Below, piece after piece: positions 61,093-64,000 of a stretch of 64,000 nucleotides of DNA. Under the pieces are notes generated by a model that was not told the origin of the DNA, did not search any database, and saw nothing but the letters and a program-made list of their open reading frames with translations. A program made the translations under genes and the position numbers. The DNA is from Rhizophagus irregularis (taxonomy: Eukaryota; Glomeromycota; Glomeromycetes; Glomerales; Glomeraceae): the NCBI RefSeq assembly GCF_026210795.1, contig NC_089454.1:992001-1056000 (forward strand), in the 5' to 3' direction. Position 1 is the first letter of the stretch, and every line of letters begins with the position of its first letter.

Positions 61093-61682
61093 ATGATGAA
61101 TTTTAAACCATCGTCATTATTCTTCTTCTTCCTTGTTTGTCTTATTATCATCACTACTTCAAAAGCAGATGAACTATTTAAAGTCAAAATAATATCACCA
61201 ACAGACGGTCAAACTGTTAACAAAGGAGAATCACTTCAGATTAAATATGAAACTACTAGCCTAGAAAGTGATGAAATTTGTTCGCTCCATGTTATTTTGC
61301 TCAGTCCAGAAAAGTATCAACTTTACCAAATCGTAGCCGATCAAAGTGTCGATGGCAAACCACACGAAGTTACTGTTCCTTGGGAAAGTTTGGCATCTTA
61401 TTCATCTTATTCATCTTTTTATATTCGTAAGTATAATTTATGGTAATTTGAGTTGAGTGAATTAGATAATTGAATTTCGTGAATAAATTCTCTCTCTTTC
61501 TCTTTTTTTTTTTTAAAAAAAAATTAGGATTCTATGAGAATTATAAAGCAGGTAATTATAATTTTATTTATTTGTTAAACAAATATAAATAACAATGCTC
61601 ATTATATCGCAAATTTAAAAATTCAGCCAACAGTGAATCTGTCCAACGTGTTAGCAAAGATATAAAATTTGTAATTTCTTAA
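61093..61682 (+). CDS. Secreted KRE9/KNH1-like small protein
   Basis: Three exons: 61093-61426, 61528-61551, 61627-61682; 137 residues. Signal peptide SSLFFFFLVCLIIITTSKA, then one beta-sandwich-like domain. It begins VKIISPTDGQTVNKGESLQIKYE and ends with FYIRFYENYKA and DIKFVIS, the outline of the fungal Kre9/Knh1 (Ser-Thr-rich GPI-anchored) N-terminal family linked to beta-1,6-glucan and wall assembly. Exon 2 is 24 nt; without the second intron the frame would end after a lysine/asparagine tail that does not fit the family. An in-frame Met 26 codons upstream is less likely because it precedes the signal peptide with a charged stretch. No GPI signal; probably freely secreted. Confidence 0.8.
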
Positions 61683-62613
61683 TTTCTTTCCTAAAAGAAA
61701 TAAATATCCTTTTGATTTCGAAAAGTGGGAAATCAAAATTTCGATTTTATTTTATTATTATTTTTATTTTATTTTTTTCTTGTTTAAAAATATATTAGAA
61801 AACATTCATCCAATGTATTTATTATATACACACATATATTTTTTTAATTATTTATTTTTGGGATGGTTTTTGATGATGGTGATTATTTATAATGTATAAT
61901 AAATATATTTTGCTTCTTTCGTAGACGTAAAAAAAATTGGTTTTTTTCTATATATATATACGTTAATCTGCTATCAAGTTATACTAGAAATAAAAAGAAT
62001 TTTCTTAATCTTTTTCGTATTTTCACACGTAAATTTCTTTAAATCCTTCATTTGGGATTTTCTCCTTAAAAAAACTTTTATAATGATTGACAATTAATCT
62101 AAAAAGAGCTTAAAATGACACGAATATAAGCGCCAATTGACTCTTATTGGTAAGGTCAAACTGATTATACGCAGGTTACAACTTTTTATTCATTCACTTT
62201 TTGTTTTGTAAACATATACTTTATAACATTACCAATTTTGAACAATGTGCTGCGCCCCAGCGGACTGAAGCCCTCGGTGATTTCCGGAAAGTTCTTGAAT
62301 CGTAATTTTATATATATTACCATACATTACCCGCAGTAATATCACATTATAAATGGTAAGTAAAATTACATCAATAAATTGTCATTCCGGTTATACCAAA
62401 TTAGTATATAAAAAGCCACAAAACAAATATAAACTTTTAGCTTGAGCCAAACTTTTCAATTTTTCTCTTTCTCCTTTTCTTTTTTGTTTTTTTTTCAAAA
62501 AAAGAAAAAAAAAATTTTTTTTATATTACAACTATTGAAAAAAAAAAATTGAATAAAATTTTTTATCTTTTCATTCAATCCATAATTCAATTTTTTTTAA
62601 AAAAAAGTTTCTT
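61683..62613. other. 0.9-kb intergenic region with a GC-rich island
   Basis: At 62,247-62,302 a block containing GCTGCGCCCCAGCGGACTG and GCCCTCGGTGATTTCCGG is sharply GC-richer than its surroundings. It is open in one frame on each strand but only for about 25 codons. I do not recognise it; see findings. The rest is AT-rich, and the last 150 bp before 62,614 are T/A runs. Confidence 0.55.
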
Positions 62614-63913
62614 ATGCAGAGTATTTCGTTACAAGATAATAAGTCAGAGGTTAACCGAATTGTGGAAGAAATATATTCAAAAATACAATATACTATAAAT
62701 CCTATTGACGCTTCAGATCGAGTTCTTGTTGCAATAATTAAAGCATTAATATCTTTAAATAATGACCCATCAAGCCCAAGACAATTGGCGGCATGTATAC
62801 AAAAACATGGTTTTACGCAGTTAGGGTAAAGTAAATTAAATATTAAATTTTTTTTTTTTTTTTTTTTTAATTATTAAATTATATTAATAAAAAATATTTT
62901 ATCTTAATTAGTGGTCAAACTCCTTATGCGACAGTATCAGGTCATATATCGACACATTTTTCTCGTGTTCGTAATCAAGTAGTTCCAAATCCAATCATAG
63001 GAAAACAACCTCATCCAACAATCGCAAAGAGATCACTATATTATTTCCTTGATCCTGATAATATTTTAAGAGAGTTACTTAAAGAATATTTTTCAATTGA
63101 TGAAAATTTACAAACTCAGTTAACACCATCTTCACCGGTTAAAAGCGAGTCTGATGTTTCAATAATAAATGGGAATCAATATTGTGCTGAAACTCCTCCT
63201 TCAACTCCATCTTCGATGAAAGATATCGAAGAGGATGACGATGATGTAATAAATAAACCTATTAGTGATAGCGATAATACGGAAACGTATAAAAGCGAGG
63301 TTGAACCTTCTACTGCGCCTCATGGGACTATGGATGACGTGATAGGCAAAAAGAACTTTATAGAAGGAATGAATGGTGTTACACCACCATCATCTCCTCC
63401 AAATTACTTAACATTTCCACAATATTTGCCTGAGATCACACAACGTAATCCTGGATCTCCAAGAGTTCCTTTAACCCCTGATATTCATATAACGAAAATA
63501 AATGGATTAGAAGTTTTTACAACAAGAATAAAAACTTTGCAAAATATTATTATATTATTACGAAGAGTTGATAATAATTATGTTGACAAATATTCATTAT
63601 TACAAGTTGGTGGTCGAAGACCAAGAAACAGTGATCGAAAATGGTATGTAATTTATTAAATAAATTTAAAAGAATTCGATTAATAAAAAAATAAATAATA
63701 ACTTTATTTATTTATTATTAAAGGATTATGTTAGAAGAAGCACAATCAATAGCAATAGAATTAAATATTGAACAAACCCTTGGCATATTTCTTTATTCGA
63801 GATTATCTGATTATTTTGATTTCGACTTGGATTATGCTACAATAAATAATGGTTGTTGTTATCCGTTAGCATATTGGTTTCAATGTGTTAATCCAAAAAT
63901 TTTTGTTGAATGA
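62614..63913 (+). CDS. GDS1-type winged-helix nuclear regulator
   Basis: Three exons: 62614-62825, 62912-63643, 63724-63913; 377 residues. Residues about 35-110 (VLVAIIKALISL..SPRQLAACIQKHGFTQL-GGQTPYATVSGHISTHFSRV) match the fungal GDS1 / HARE-HTH-like winged helix: a helix, a recognition segment with TPYATVSGHIS, and a following PHP..RSLYYFLDP. The middle (about 135-235) is acidic and Ser/Pro-rich and probably disordered. A C-terminal segment (VFTTRIKTLQNIIILLRRVDNNY .. RKWIMLEEAQSIAIELNI) is conserved-looking but I cannot name it. Likely a DNA-binding regulator; yeast Gds1 affects growth on non-fermentable carbon, which may not carry over. Confidence 0.75.
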
Positions 63914-64000
63914 CATATCCTAAAATTTAGGAGGAGATTAATCGACTCTTACATCTTAAAAAAAGAAAAATAATAATTATATCATTAATATTATCAAACG

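Noticed and set aside
61551-61592. Alternative end of the KRE9-like gene without the second intron
   Set aside because: It gives an Asn/Lys/Tyr tail; splicing to 61,627 restores the family's C-terminal strand (DIKFVIS).

Overview
The window looks like nuclear DNA of a Glomeromycotina fungus (arbuscular mycorrhizal), most likely Rhizophagus or a close relative. This is inferred from very AT-rich non-coding DNA with long A/T runs, fungal families (Amt/Mep ammonium transporter, Nha1-type antiporter, KRE9/KNH1-like secreted domain, GDS1-type winged helix, a long divergent F-box/LRR protein), short GT-AG introns in AT-rich DNA, and decayed transposon-derived DNA. No database search was run.

Layout. 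Bases 1 to about 17,300 are a gene-poor repeat graveyard: MITEs and foldback elements, several with clean target-site duplications, SINE-like insertions, diverged dispersed repeats and a long polypurine tract, with no recognisable intact gene. Bases 17,300-31,648 are simple-sequence-rich AT DNA with micro- and minisatellites and one possible short terminal exon. Bases 31,649-63,913 hold eleven genes. In order they are: F-box/LRR (+), NIS siderophore synthetase (-), Na+/H+ antiporter (+), a small membrane ORF (+), an LEA-like-repeat single-pass membrane protein (+), an FCP1-like HAD protein (-), a mucin-like single-pass membrane protein (+), PLAC8 (+), a small NPF-tailed protein (+), ammonium transporter (+), KRE9-like secreted protein (+) and GDS1-like regulator (+); counting the uncertain 70-residue ORF this makes twelve. 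A cluster of three Tc1/mariner-type MITEs lies at 47.0-48.2 kb.

Intron models were built by hand from GT-AG boundaries and kept only where reading frame and family motifs ran through. This joined fragments into six-exon (siderophore synthetase, 606 residues), fifteen-exon (antiporter, 644), three-exon (mucin-like, 1104), four-exon (PLAC8, 117), five-exon (ammonium transporter, 454), three-exon (KRE9-like, 137) and three-exon (GDS1-like, 377) genes.

The most interesting locus is the IucA/IucC-type synthetase at 34.4-36.7 kb. It has the family's ATP- and substrate-site motifs. The 440 bp upstream of its start hold four exact copies of ATCWGATAA, the site bound by fungal iron-regulatory GATA factors. 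It is a good candidate for making a carboxylate siderophore of the rhizoferrin or glomuferrin type. It is divergent from the Na+/H+ antiporter, so the two may share control DNA. The transporters and surface proteins suggest an ion, nitrogen and cell-surface gene neighbourhood, but no operon-like logic is expected in a fungus.
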